A DNA stretch of 64,000 bases from Oxalobacter paeniformigenes. GTDB taxonomy: Bacteria > Pseudomonadota > Gammaproteobacteria > Burkholderiales > Burkholderiaceae_D. The position numbers were made by a program, and so were the translations under genes. How positions within the stretch are numbered: position 1 is the first letter of the stretch; every line of letters starts with the position of its first letter. The notes beneath the pieces are model-generated. The model saw nothing but the letters and a program-made list of their open reading frames with translations. It ran no database searches and was not told the origin of the DNA. The DNA lies in NCBI RefSeq assembly GCF_027158465.1, contig NZ_JAMKYL010000003.1, positions 134,936-198,935 of the forward strand, given 5' to 3'. Of the stretch, positions 40,972-49,522 are shown in pieces.

Positions 40972-41193
40972 CCCGGTGTCGGCGCCCGTTTTGTAGCTTA
41001 TCGGGCGATCAGGCGTCTGGGAGACGGGGATTATGATCTGGGAATACAGCGTCTGGAAATGTTCGATGATTTTTCTTCAAAGCTGAGGGATCTCAACAGG
41101 GAACGGAAAGAGGCGGAACGGTCGGGAGACAAGGCGTGGGGCAGGGCGGTCGAGGCGGAGAGGAAGGCAGTGTTTATGCGATTTGGAAAATGA
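40972..41193 (+). pseudogene. Possible C-terminal remnant of a phage gene
   Basis: An open stretch of 73 codons without a usable start at its head reads as a highly charged helical protein end (FVAYRAIRRLGDGDYDLGIQ; LEMFDDFSSKLRDLNRERKE). Codon use looks coding and prophage-like, but upstream it runs into a stop at 40969. It may be the 3' stub of a deleted structural or morphogenesis gene. The family is not recognised. Confidence 0.35.
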
Positions 41194-41355
41194 AAGTTTT
41201 CCTGCGACCAATCATTTTCGTGTCGTCTGGCATTTTCCCAGAAAGCATCATTTCGAGCGTTTGGCGAATCTTTTTTCTTTCGTTGCGTTTCGACAGACGC
41301 GATGCTGACCATCCTTGCAATTTCTCTTTGTTCGCTTTTTGTTTGTCATGTCAAC

Positions 41356-41383
41356 AAAAAAGCCCCCGAATTTTCGGAGGCTT
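41356..41383 (-). terminator. Terminator downstream of the second antirepressor
   Basis: AAGCCCCCGAA and TTCGGAGGCTT form a stem with one mismatch. On the minus strand it is followed by a T-run (plus A-run 41356-41361), so it fits termination of leftward transcription from the second antirepressor gene, about 105 bp after its stop. Confidence 0.7.
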
Positions 41384-41489
41384 TGTTTATGGATAAATTT
41401 ATCCATTTTGGAGATTTACTCTAATATTTTTACAGTCAGCTACAACAGTTTTAACCCACGCACCCGCGAGGGGTGCGACGTGTAGGTCA

Positions 41490-42389
41490 TCATTTCGCTC
41501 TTCCGAATCCCAGACGATTCGTCAATGCCGTCATACACGCATCGAATAACTGTCTGATCTTTGCAATATTCACCCAACCCGGGTCAGAAATGATTTTGGT
41601 AACCGTATCGAACGGGTCTGGCATTGGCGTGATCTGTACTTTTCCCTCATGACTGATATTCAAAACAAACTGATAACGCCACAACGAACCAGCCAACAGT
41701 CCCGCCAATACATCAGCCGGAATATCCATAGTCGGCGTGTCCGTACCATCTCTGACCGCCTTGCGGAAATCATCGAAATACTGGAGCGCGATCTGCCGGG
41801 TTCGGACAATATAATCCGGATCGAAAAGATCGATGTTCCTGTTTTCCTGCTTCGGTAATGCTGGCACAGGTTCAGGCATGGTCTTGATGTATTCGCATGC
41901 TTCCCCAAACCGGTTTGCAGGCAAGTCCTTGTAGCTGGCCAGTCTGAAATGATTGTTGAAACGTGACCATGCGTAGGGGCGATCTTTGCCGGATGGGAAA
42001 CGCTCTGCGATGAGGGTGGACAGTTCGCCTTGTTGTGCTTTGGTGATGGTCAGCGAATAGGAGCCGGTTTTCCGGATTGCAGGCAGGACTTCGGACGTGA
42101 CCCATTTCCGGAAGCGTTTTGCTTCGGGCTTGCGAGAACGCAGAATCAGGGCATACAGGCCGGATTCGTTGATGATTGTTGATTTCTGTTTTCCGCCAAG
42201 GGTGTCGGTAATACCGACATCCTTTTCGTCATCATCCAGCGTTGATACGGCATCGCGTGGATTCTTGATGTCCAGCACAGCACATACATCAGCAGCGACA
42301 AACCAGATTTCGCCATTGCGATTGATGGCACGGACAGGGAAATTTTCAAAAGAAAAGGATGCTACGGACGTAGCAATAGAATGAGACAT
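41490..42389 (-). CDS. Bro-N domain phage antirepressor (copy 2)
   Basis: Start at MSHSIATSVASFSFENFPVR (ATG at 42387-42389 behind ACAGGAGAG), 299 residues. The N-terminal Bro-N domain has GEIWFVAADVCAVLDIKNPR and ALILRSRKPEAKRFRKWV. The C-terminal half nearly repeats that of copy 1 (YAWSRFNNHFRLASYKDLP; VPALPKQE; SDPGWVNIAKIRQLFDACMT), so the two are recent paralogs at opposite ends of the prophage with diverged N-terminal domains. It is preceded by a C4-type leader. The upstream frame extension through the leader is rejected. Confidence 0.88.
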   Translation of the reverse strand: MSHSIATSVASFSFENFPVRAINRNGEIWFVAADVCAVLDIKNPRDAVSTLDDDEKDVGITDTLGGKQKSTIINESGLYALILRSRKPEAKRFRKWVTSEVLPAIRKTGSYSLTITKAQQGELSTLIAERFPSGKDRPYAWSRFNNHFRLASYKDLPANRFGEACEYIKTMPEPVPALPKQENRNIDLFDPDYIVRTRQIALQYFDDFRKAVRDGTDTPTMDIPADVLAGLLAGSLWRYQFVLNISHEGKVQITPMPDPFDTVTKIISDPGWVNIAKIRQLFDACMTALTNRLGFGRAK

Positions 42390-42660
42390 GGTATCTCTCC
42401 TGTAGCAAGTTTTTTGACACTGCCATCCCCGACGCCAATCAGGGGTGGCAGAACTGTACAGGTTGGCGTACCGCGCTACAGGGAACGGCGTGTCCGAAGA
42501 CACCCCATACAGCCCCGCCATAGGAGAGACATTGCGCACAAAAAAACCGCACAAAACAGGGTTAAGGCGGCGTGCGCCTGTAGTCATCGGGACGCCAATC
42601 CCGGCACCGTCTTTTTCCGGTGCAGAATCAGTATGCCGTGCCTGTGCAGTCCTTGTCAAA
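42390..42660 (-). ncRNA. C4-type antisense RNA leader (copy 3) with its own promoter
   Basis: On the minus strand, promoter TTGACA-N18-CATACT (plus 42630-42659). Antisense blocks TTGGCGT (42592-42598) and CTACAGG (42577-42583). Targets CCTGTAG (42476-42482) and ACGCCAA (42463-42469). Repeated TTGGCGT (42432-42438) and CTACAGG (42399-42405), the last overlapping the antirepressor ribosome site. The second block differs from copies 1 and 2 but matches its own target perfectly. Confidence 0.8.
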
Positions 42661-42770
42661 TGCGCATTGCCGACGGTGTATATGCTGCCAACCGTACCGC
42701 CGCCTCAGAAACGTTGAGACATAGCATTGATGGAAAGCCAGAGCCGGAAGCTCTGGAAATATGCGAAAAA

Positions 42771-42783
42771 GCGTTTAGACATG
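42771..42783. other. Right attachment site (attR)
   Basis: GCGTTTAGACATG, identical to 4499-4511. The sequence to its left differs from attL except for scattered bases, as expected for an imperfect phage arm. CATGTCTAAAC occurs again at 42814-42824 on the host side, in inverted orientation to the core. The efp promoter region follows. Confidence 0.7.
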
Positions 42784-42979
42784 GGCGACGCTCCCCTACG
42801 ACAGATTTTCGTTCATGTCTAAACATATTTACAGATAAGCTGTTAATTTTTATCTATTTTCGACTTTTTGCGTTAAAATAACGCCGTTTTTACCAAATAC
42901 ATGATCCGGCGCCTGTCATGTCCAGAGCGACGGAACGGAATTTTTTGTTTATTGTTCAATCCATTTTTTACCTATTTTT

Positions 42980-43540
42980 ATGAAAACTGCACAAGAAGTA
43001 CGCGCTGGCAATGTCGTCATGGTCAATAACGAACCGATGGTTGTTCTGAAATCGGAATACAGCAAATCAGGACGCAATGCCTCTGTCTGCAAGATGAAAA
43101 TGAAAAATCTGCTTAACGGTTCCAACATGGAAGCCGTTTATCGTGCAGATGACAAGTTCGATGTTGTCGTACTGGACAAGAAGGAAGTCACGTATTCCTA
43201 TTTTTCCGATCCGCATTATGTTCTGATGGACGCGGAATACAACCAGTACGAAGTCGATGCAGAAAACATGGGCGACGCGCTGAATTACATCGAAGACGGT
43301 ATGCCGTGCGAAGTTGTTTTCTACAACGACCGTGCCATTTCCGTCGAATTGCCCAATACGGTGATCCGTGAAGTTGTCTATACCGAACCGGCCGTCAAGG
43401 GTGATACGTCTTCCGGCAAGGTCATGAAGTCCGCCAAACTGGCAACCGGTTTCGAAATCCAGGTTCCGCTGTTTGTCGAAATCGGCGACAAGATCGAAAT
43501 CGATACCCGTACCGGTGAATACCGCAGCCGTAGCAAATAA
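42980..43540 (+). CDS. efp: Translation elongation factor P (arginine type)
   Basis: A 186-residue EF-P with three beta-barrel domains. The modification loop reads SKSGRNAS with Arg at position 32, the residue rhamnosylated by EarP; lysine-type EF-P has Lys there. EF-P binds between P and E sites and promotes peptide bonds at consecutive prolines. earP, its usual neighbour, is 38 kb upstream beyond the prophage. A strong terminator follows. The gene must use a promoter between attR and 42980. Confidence 0.97.
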   Translation: MKTAQEVRAGNVVMVNNEPMVVLKSEYSKSGRNASVCKMKMKNLLNGSNMEAVYRADDKFDVVVLDKKEVTYSYFSDPHYVLMDAEYNQYEVDAENMGDALNYIEDGMPCEVVFYNDRAISVELPNTVIREVVYTEPAVKGDTSSGKVMKSAKLATGFEIQVPLFVEIGDKIEIDTRTGEYRSRSK

Positions 43541-43578
43541 GGATTGTCAGGACGAAACGACCTGTCGTCTGTTCCGGA

Positions 43579-43605
43579 AACGGCACGCGCTGGCGTGCCG
43601 TTTTT
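43579..43605 (+). terminator. Rho-independent terminator of efp
   Basis: CGGCACGC and GCGTGCCG form an 8-bp GC-rich stem with a four-base loop, followed by TTTTT, about 40 bp after the efp stop. No T-run on the other strand. Confidence 0.92.
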
Positions 43606-43682
43606 CTTGAAAACAGCAGGAAATCTTACAGGCCAGTACTGGCAATCATTCACCTATCACCAATATTGAACAAGGAACCGAT

Positions 43683-44591
43683 ATGGCAGTCCGCAGCATG
43701 ACCGCTTACGCCACGACATCGCTTGAAACCGTGGCAGGAACGCTTACGATCGAACTGAAAAGCGTCAATTCGCGTTTTCTGGATTTGCAGTTCAGAATGA
43801 ATGACGAGTTCAGGGCGTATGAACCGTTTTTCCGTGAATCCATCATGCAAAATATCCGGCGCGGGAAGGTGGAATGCCGTTTGTCTTTTGCCAGGGGGAC
43901 GCAAAATCCGTCTGCCATGAAGCTCAATCAGGCGCTGTTGCAGGAACTGTCAGGCTTGCAGCGCGAGATCAGGGAACAGTATCCGGAAGCGCAGGCGATG
44001 ACGGTGAACGAATTGTTGCGCTGGCCGGGTATGATCGAGGAAACTTCTCCCGATCAGGAAACATTGCAACAGCAGGTCAGACAGGCGATGGCTGATACGC
44101 TCGATACGTTTACTGCCGAACGGGAACGGGAGGGGGCGGCATTGACCAAAACACTGGTTGATCGGGTTGTCGCGATGCAGCATATCGTCGGGCAAATCGA
44201 GCCGCTGATTCCGAAGATGGTCGAACAGTTCAAACAGAAAGCCATCGAACGGATGCAGGAAGCGCTGGGTGTGGCGATCGAAGGCAATTCTGCAGCGACG
44301 ATGACGCAGCAGGAAGCTGCTGAACGGATCCGTCAGGAAGTGACGTTATATGGCATGCGGATTGATGTGGCGGAAGAACTGTCACGCCTGAAAATCCATC
44401 TGGATGAAACGCGCTCCATTCTGGAAAAAGGCGGGCTGGTCGGCAAGCGTATGGATTTCATGTTGCAGGAACTGAATCGCGAAGCCAATACGCTGGGCTC
44501 CAAGGCGGCGATCAAGGAATTGTCCGATGCATCCATGGAACTGAAACTGTTGATCGAGCAGATACGGGAACAGGTCCAGAATCTGGAATGA
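43683..44591 (+). CDS. yicC: YicC/YloC-family endoribonuclease
   Basis: A 302-residue YicC-family protein: MAVRSMTAYATTSLETVAGT then LTIELKSVNSRFLDLQFRM at the N-terminus, and a C-terminal DUF1732 domain with GKRMDFMLQELNREANTLGS. Family members are metal-dependent endoribonucleases involved in small-RNA decay and stationary-phase survival. A strong terminator follows immediately; gmk, often its neighbour, is not in this window. Confidence 0.92.
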   Translation: MAVRSMTAYATTSLETVAGTLTIELKSVNSRFLDLQFRMNDEFRAYEPFFRESIMQNIRRGKVECRLSFARGTQNPSAMKLNQALLQELSGLQREIREQYPEAQAMTVNELLRWPGMIEETSPDQETLQQQVRQAMADTLDTFTAEREREGAALTKTLVDRVVAMQHIVGQIEPLIPKMVEQFKQKAIERMQEALGVAIEGNSAATMTQQEAAERIRQEVTLYGMRIDVAEELSRLKIHLDETRSILEKGGLVGKRMDFMLQELNREANTLGSKAAIKELSDASMELKLLIEQIREQVQNLE

Positions 44592-44610
44592 TGTTCGTGT
44601 TTCATTTGCA

Positions 44611-44640
44611 AGCGGGATGTTTTCGCATCCCGCTTTTTTA
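44611..44640 (+). terminator. Rho-independent terminator of yicC
   Basis: AGCGGGATG and CATCCCGCT form a perfect 9-bp stem around TTTTCG, followed by TTTTTT, 20 bp after the yicC stop. Confidence 0.93.
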
Positions 44641-44824
44641 TTGTGTACCGTAGCAGGCGAAACGGCAAATCGGAAGGCGTGATGAGTAGGCAAGCGATAC
44701 CACTGTCAATGGGGTGTGAGCTGTATGGCTGTTTTACCGTTGACGATGACATATAATGGCTTTCCTGAAAAACCGGCTTGCCGGTGAATGAACAATACGG
44801 TTGATAGAATATCGGAGTGCAAAA

Positions 44825-45850
44825 ATGGCGAATGTCGGCAAAACTGTGATGGTGACCGGTGCTGCGGGGTATATCGGTTCACATACCTGTGTGGAACTGC
44901 TGGAAGCGGGGTATGACGTGGTTGCCGTGGACAATCTGTGCAACAGTTCCCGCAAGTCGCTGGAACGGGTGCAGCAAATCACCGGAAAAACGCTGGTTTT
45001 CCATGAGGCGGATATCCGTGATACGGAAGCAATGGAAAAAATATTCGCACAGTCCACCGTCGATGCCATCATTCATTTCGCCGGATTGAAAGCGGTCGGT
45101 GAGTCCGTGGCGAAGCCGCTGATGTATTACGATAACAATGTCGCCGGTACGGTCGCGCTGTTGCAGGTGGCGCAAAAAGCCGGTGTCCGCCATTTTGTGT
45201 TCAGTTCGTCGGCGACGGTTTACGGCGATCCGGATTATTCACCGGTACCCGAAACGGCCAGATTGTCTGTCGCCAACCCGTATGGTCGTTCGAAACTGAT
45301 GATCGAGGAAATCCTGAATGATCTGTCGTTTTCCGATTCCTCATGGGCGGTTGCCATATTGCGTTATTTCAATCCTGTCGGGGCGCACCCCAGCGGACTG
45401 ATCGGAGAGGATCCTCACGGTATCCCGAACAATCTCATGCCGTATGTCGCACAGGTCGCGGTCGGACGGCTCAAGGAACTGGCGGTATTCGGCGACGATT
45501 ATCCGACAAAGGATGGTACCGGTGTCCGGGATTATATTCATGTCATGGATCTGGCACGCGGACATGTGGATGCACTGGCATACCTGTTCCGTGAACACAA
45601 GGGATTTACCGTCAATCTGGGAACGGGAGTCGGGTACAGTGTACTGGATGTCGTCCATGCCTTTGAAAAGGCTTGCGGAAAACCGGTTCCGTACCGGATT
45701 GCACCGAGACGTGCCGGCGATGTGCCGCTGTATTATGCTGATCCGTCCCTGGCGGCATCGCTTCTGGGTTGGAAAGCACGCTATGGTCTGGATGAGATGT
45801 GCCGCGATTACTGGAACTGGCAAAGTAGCAATCCGAACGGGTATATCTGA
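44825..45850 (+). CDS. galE: UDP-glucose 4-epimerase
   Basis: A 341-residue short-chain dehydrogenase/reductase, starting MANVGKTVMVTGAAGYIGSH; GGAG precedes the ATG at normal spacing, and a longer frame eight codons upstream is rejected. The NAD-binding GAAGYIGSH, the SSSATVYG catalytic Ser/Thr region and YGRSK catalytic Tyr-Lys are present, with GTGVGYSVLDVV typical of GalE. It interconverts UDP-glucose and UDP-galactose for surface polysaccharide. Transcribed alone. Confidence 0.95.
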   Translation: MANVGKTVMVTGAAGYIGSHTCVELLEAGYDVVAVDNLCNSSRKSLERVQQITGKTLVFHEADIRDTEAMEKIFAQSTVDAIIHFAGLKAVGESVAKPLMYYDNNVAGTVALLQVAQKAGVRHFVFSSSATVYGDPDYSPVPETARLSVANPYGRSKLMIEEILNDLSFSDSSWAVAILRYFNPVGAHPSGLIGEDPHGIPNNLMPYVAQVAVGRLKELAVFGDDYPTKDGTGVRDYIHVMDLARGHVDALAYLFREHKGFTVNLGTGVGYSVLDVVHAFEKACGKPVPYRIAPRRAGDVPLYYADPSLAASLLGWKARYGLDEMCRDYWNWQSSNPNGYI

Positions 45851-45999
45851 AAGAGACGGCCTCGTGGTAAGGAGGTGACCGCTTTTGTGCCGGACGATGG
45901 CGAGCCGGAAAATCGTCTGTGTTTTTCGCCGCCGGATGATAATCATCGCGCCGGTGTATTGCCGGCTGGCAAAGTCTGTTTCTGAAATGGTTATGAAAA

Positions 46000-46029
46000 A
46001 TCCGGCAAATACTTTGGCATTTGCCGGAT
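46000..46029 (-). terminator. Rho-independent terminator of the aminotransferase gene
   Basis: ATCCGGCAAAT and ATTTGCCGGAT form a perfect 11-bp stem with an eight-base loop. On the minus strand it is followed by TTTTT, about 20 bp after the aminotransferase stop. No gene is visible in the 200-bp galE-aminotransferase interval. Confidence 0.9.
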
Positions 46030-46050
46030 GGAGCGGATTTCACGCGGGAT

Positions 46051-47265
46051 TTACAGAACGCTGGAGATTGCGTTGACGACGTAATCCAGGTTGTGCGAAT
46101 TGAGTGCTGCCACGCAGACACGTCCCGTGCTGACGATATAAACCGAAAATTCGTTTTTCAGGCGCTCGACCTGTTCAGGGGTCAGGCCTGAATAGGAGAA
46201 CATGCCGTTCTGGCGGGTGATGAAGCTGAAATCCTGGCCGTATTTCCGTGCCGTCAGCTCATCGGCGAGTTTGTGTCGCATTTCGTGGATACGCACACGC
46301 ATACTGGTCAGTTCGTTTTCCCACATCTGGCGCAGTTCCGGATTGGCCAGTACCGTCGCAACGATTTTCGCGCCGTAAATCGGCGGGTTGGAATAGTTGG
46401 TCCGGATGATGCGTTTGAGCTGTGACAAGGTACGTGCTGCTTCATCCGCGTTGCCGGCGACGATGCTGAATGCGCCGACACGTTCGCCATACAGGGAGAA
46501 GGATTTCGAGAAGGAATTGGATACCAGTACTGGCGTATATTGCGACGAGAACCGGCGAACGATCCGGCCATCGGATTCGATACCTTCCGAAAAGCCCTGA
46601 TAGGCCATGTCAAGGAACGGAATGAGTTTGCGGGTTTTGACGATGTCGATGATTTCATCCCATTGCGCATCCGACAGGTCGGCTCCGGTCGGATTGTGGC
46701 AGCATGCGTGCAATACGATGATCGAGCCGGCAGGCAGTGCCTTGAGGGTATCGCTCATGCCGGAAAAGTCCACGCCGCGGGTGGCCGGATCATAGTAGGG
46801 ATAGGTATTGACCTTGAATCCGGCATATTCGAACAGGGCGCGGTGATTTTCCCAGCTGGGATCACTGATCCAGACTTGCGAACCCGGAGAGAAACGCCTG
46901 AGAAAGTCGGCACCGATTTTCAGTGCGCCGGTTCCGCCGATGGCTTGTACCGTGGCGACCCGTTTCTGGCTGACGACATCGCTTGTTTCACCGAATACCA
47001 GCTTTTGGACGGCGTTGTCATACAGCGGCAGACCGTCGATCGGCAGATAGGTATGCGGGCTGCCTAATGCGGTGATCTGCTTTTCGGCTTCCTGAACGCA
47101 TTTAAGCAGGGGAACCTTGCCGTTGTCGTCATAATAGACACCGACACCGAGATTGATTTTGTTCGGGTTGGTATCGGCATGAAAAGCTTCGGTGATACCC
47201 AGAATGGGATCGCGTGGTGCCATCGGAATGGCGGAAAAGATTGTTTCCGGAATAGATTGGTTCAT
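46051..47265 (-). CDS. tyrB: Aspartate/aromatic amino-acid aminotransferase
   Basis: A 404-residue class I PLP-dependent aminotransferase of the AspC/TyrB group (start MNQSIPETIFSAIPMAPRDP; another ATG five codons upstream is possible and neither has a clear ribosome site). Motifs: INLGVGVYYDD, HACCHNPTGADLSDAQWDEI, and the PLP-lysine region SNSFSKSFSLYGERVGAFS. It transfers amino groups between glutamate/2-oxoglutarate and aspartate or aromatic partners. Which substrate dominates cannot be told. Divergent from uvrB. Confidence 0.92.
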   Translation of the reverse strand: MNQSIPETIFSAIPMAPRDPILGITEAFHADTNPNKINLGVGVYYDDNGKVPLLKCVQEAEKQITALGSPHTYLPIDGLPLYDNAVQKLVFGETSDVVSQKRVATVQAIGGTGALKIGADFLRRFSPGSQVWISDPSWENHRALFEYAGFKVNTYPYYDPATRGVDFSGMSDTLKALPAGSIIVLHACCHNPTGADLSDAQWDEIIDIVKTRKLIPFLDMAYQGFSEGIESDGRIVRRFSSQYTPVLVSNSFSKSFSLYGERVGAFSIVAGNADEAARTLSQLKRIIRTNYSNPPIYGAKIVATVLANPELRQMWENELTSMRVRIHEMRHKLADELTARKYGQDFSFITRQNGMFSYSGLTPEQVERLKNEFSVYIVSTGRVCVAALNSHNLDYVVNAISSVL

Positions 47266-47395
47266 CGTGTTAACATTCAATATCTAGTGCAAGATGCAAT
47301 CCGCATCATCGTGCATGAAGCAACCGGTGCAGAGCGAAAAAACAAAATTTTTTTGCTTTTTCCAACGGCTAACATCTTATCAAAGGTAAGAACTC

Positions 47396-49522
47396 ATGTC
47401 TCACTTATCGCTTATTTCTTCAAAAAAAGATGACGGAAAAGTCGTTACTTTCCCGAATTCCCCTTTCAGATTGCATCAACCTTTTCCGCCGTCAGGCGAT
47501 CAGCCCGAAGCGATCGACAAGCTGGTGGAAGGCATAGACGACGGCTTGTCGTTCCAGACATTGCTTGGTGTGACGGGGTCTGGCAAGACGTATACGATGG
47601 CCAATGTAATTGCACGTCTGGGACGTCCAGCGATCGTGTTCGCGCCGAACAAGACGCTGGCTGCGCAGCTTTACAGTGAATTCCGTGAGTTTTTCCCGGA
47701 AAATGCCGTGGAATATTTCGTCAGCTATTACGATTATTACCAGCCGGAGGCCTATGTTCCCCAGCGCGACTTGTTCATCGAGAAGGATTCGGCGATCAAC
47801 GAGCATATCGAACAGATGCGCCTGTCGTGTACCAAGTCGCTCATGGAACGACGTGATGTAGTGATCGTGGCGACGGTATCGGCCATTTACGGTATCGGCA
47901 ATCCGAACGAATACCATCAGATGATCCTGACCTTGCGCACACATGACAGAATGCCGTACCGCGATGTGATCGCACGGCTTGTCCAGATGCAGTACAAGCG
48001 CAATGATATGGAATTTGCCCGTGGAACGTTTCGTGTGCGCGGCGACACGATCGACGTGTTTCCTGCCGAAAACGCCGATTATGCATTGCGTATCGAAATG
48101 TTCGATGACGAGGTCGAAAGCCTGCATTTCTTCGACCCGTTGACAGGCAAGGTGTTGCAGAAAATTCCGCGTTTTACGATTTATCCGGGTTCGCATTACG
48201 TCACACCGCGTGCAACGGTCTTGCGTGCAATCGAGACGATCAAGGACGAGTTGCGCGAGCGGAAGGAGTGGTTCCGCAAAAACGGCAAGTATGTCGAGGA
48301 GCAGCGTATCGACCAGCGGACCCGTTTCGATCTGGAAATGCTGCATGAACTGGGATTCACGAAGGGAATCGAAAATTATTCGCGTCATCTGACCGGCATG
48401 AAACCCGGAGAACCGCCGCCGACACTCGTCGATTATCTGCCGAGCGATGCCTTGATGTTTCTGGATGAATCGCATGTCACGATCGGACAATTGAACGGTA
48501 TGTACAACGGAGACCGTTCGCGCAAGACGAATCTGGTGGATTACGGTTTTCGTTTGCCGTCCGCGCTGGACAACCGTCCCTTGCGGTTCGACGAATTCGA
48601 AAGCAAGATGCGGCAGACGGTTTTCGTCTCCGCCACGCCGGCCGCTTACGAACTGTCGCATTCGGGACAGGTCGTCGAACAGCTGGTCCGCCCCACAGGA
48701 CTCGTCGATCCGGCTATCGAAGTCAGACCGGCGGAGACGCAGGTCGATGATTTGCTTTCGGAAATTCATGACCGTGTGGAAAAAGGCGAGCGGGTTCTGG
48801 TGACAACGCTGACCAAGCGCATGGCGGAGCAGTTGACGGAATTTCTGACCGAAAACGGGGTGCGTGTCCGTTATCTGCACAGCGATATCGATACGGTCGA
48901 GCGGGTAGAAATCGTCCGGGACTTGCGTCTGGGCACATTCGATGTGCTGGTCGGCATCAATTTGTTGCGCGAAGGGCTGGATATTCCGGAAGTGTCGCTG
49001 GTCGCGATTCTGGATGCGGACAAGGAAGGGTTTTTGCGTTCGGAACGCAGTCTGATCCAGACGATCGGGCGTGCGGCGCGCAATCTCAACGGTGCGGCGA
49101 TTCTGTATGCCGATACGATGACCGATTCGATGAAACGGGCGATCGACGAAACGGAAAGGCGGCGGGCAAAGCAGTTGGCTTATAACGAACAACACCAGAT
49201 TACGCCGTCTGGCATCATGAAAGAAGTTCGGGATCTGATCGACGGGGTATTCCATCCGCAGGATCGTTTGCAAGAACCGCATGTCGCCAGCGAACAGGCG
49301 CAATATGAGGTGATGTCCGAAAAAGAATTGAGTCGTGAAATCCGGAAACTGGAAAAACAAATGGCCGATTACGCAAAAAATCTGGAATTCGAAAAGGCGG
49401 CGAAAGCGCGGGATCAGCTGCATGTCTTGCGCGAACGTGCGTTCGGCGCGGCAGTGATCGACAGGATAAGACTGGAAGCGGCGGGCAAAGCCGGCAAGAC
49501 CGGAAAGGCAGGTAAAAAATGA
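47396..49522 (+). CDS. uvrB: UvrABC system protein B
   Basis: A 708-residue nucleotide-excision-repair helicase. Walker A GVTGSGKTYTM (about 59-69), the beta-hairpin region YDYYQPEAYVPQRDLFIEKD, helicase motifs LFLDESHVTIGQ and TIGRAARN, and the C-terminal UVR motif near the end are present. UvrB verifies lesions delivered by UvrA and recruits UvrC. The C-terminus carries an extra Lys/Ala/Gly tail (AGKAGKTGKAGKK). No clear LexA box is seen in the 115-bp upstream interval. It overlaps the next gene by four bases. Confidence 0.97.
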   Translation: MSHLSLISSKKDDGKVVTFPNSPFRLHQPFPPSGDQPEAIDKLVEGIDDGLSFQTLLGVTGSGKTYTMANVIARLGRPAIVFAPNKTLAAQLYSEFREFFPENAVEYFVSYYDYYQPEAYVPQRDLFIEKDSAINEHIEQMRLSCTKSLMERRDVVIVATVSAIYGIGNPNEYHQMILTLRTHDRMPYRDVIARLVQMQYKRNDMEFARGTFRVRGDTIDVFPAENADYALRIEMFDDEVESLHFFDPLTGKVLQKIPRFTIYPGSHYVTPRATVLRAIETIKDELRERKEWFRKNGKYVEEQRIDQRTRFDLEMLHELGFTKGIENYSRHLTGMKPGEPPPTLVDYLPSDALMFLDESHVTIGQLNGMYNGDRSRKTNLVDYGFRLPSALDNRPLRFDEFESKMRQTVFVSATPAAYELSHSGQVVEQLVRPTGLVDPAIEVRPAETQVDDLLSEIHDRVEKGERVLVTTLTKRMAEQLTEFLTENGVRVRYLHSDIDTVERVEIVRDLRLGTFDVLVGINLLREGLDIPEVSLVAILDADKEGFLRSERSLIQTIGRAARNLNGAAILYADTMTDSMKRAIDETERRRAKQLAYNEQHQITPSGIMKEVRDLIDGVFHPQDRLQEPHVASEQAQYEVMSEKELSREIRKLEKQMADYAKNLEFEKAAKARDQLHVLRERAFGAAVIDRIRLEAAGKAGKTGKAGKK

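Larger units (their letters stand above)
4499..42783. mobile_element. Integrated podovirus-like prophage (about 38.3 kb), probably defective
   Basis: Bounded by a 13-bp direct repeat, with a tyrosine integrase at the left edge and host housekeeping genes on both sides. Its modules are int/xis, a leftward recombination and accessory arm, CI/Cro immunity, replication, packaging, portal, DNA-ejection proteins, tail fibre, lysis, a DUF3644 cargo gene and a terminal antirepressor. It separates earP from efp. No recognisable major capsid, head-tail completion or tail tube gene is present between portal and tail fibre, so production of virions without a helper is unlikely. Lytic and immunity modules look intact. 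Confidence 0.93.

Noticed and set aside
4499..42783. Diversity-generating retroelement, as in BPP-1-like phages
   Set aside because: No reverse transcriptase gene and no template/variable repeat pair were found by eye; the 117-bp repeat is exact and tandem.
47492..49423. 643-codon minus-strand frame opposite uvrB
   Set aside because: It is a shadow of the strongly biased uvrB codons; no domain or ribosome site.
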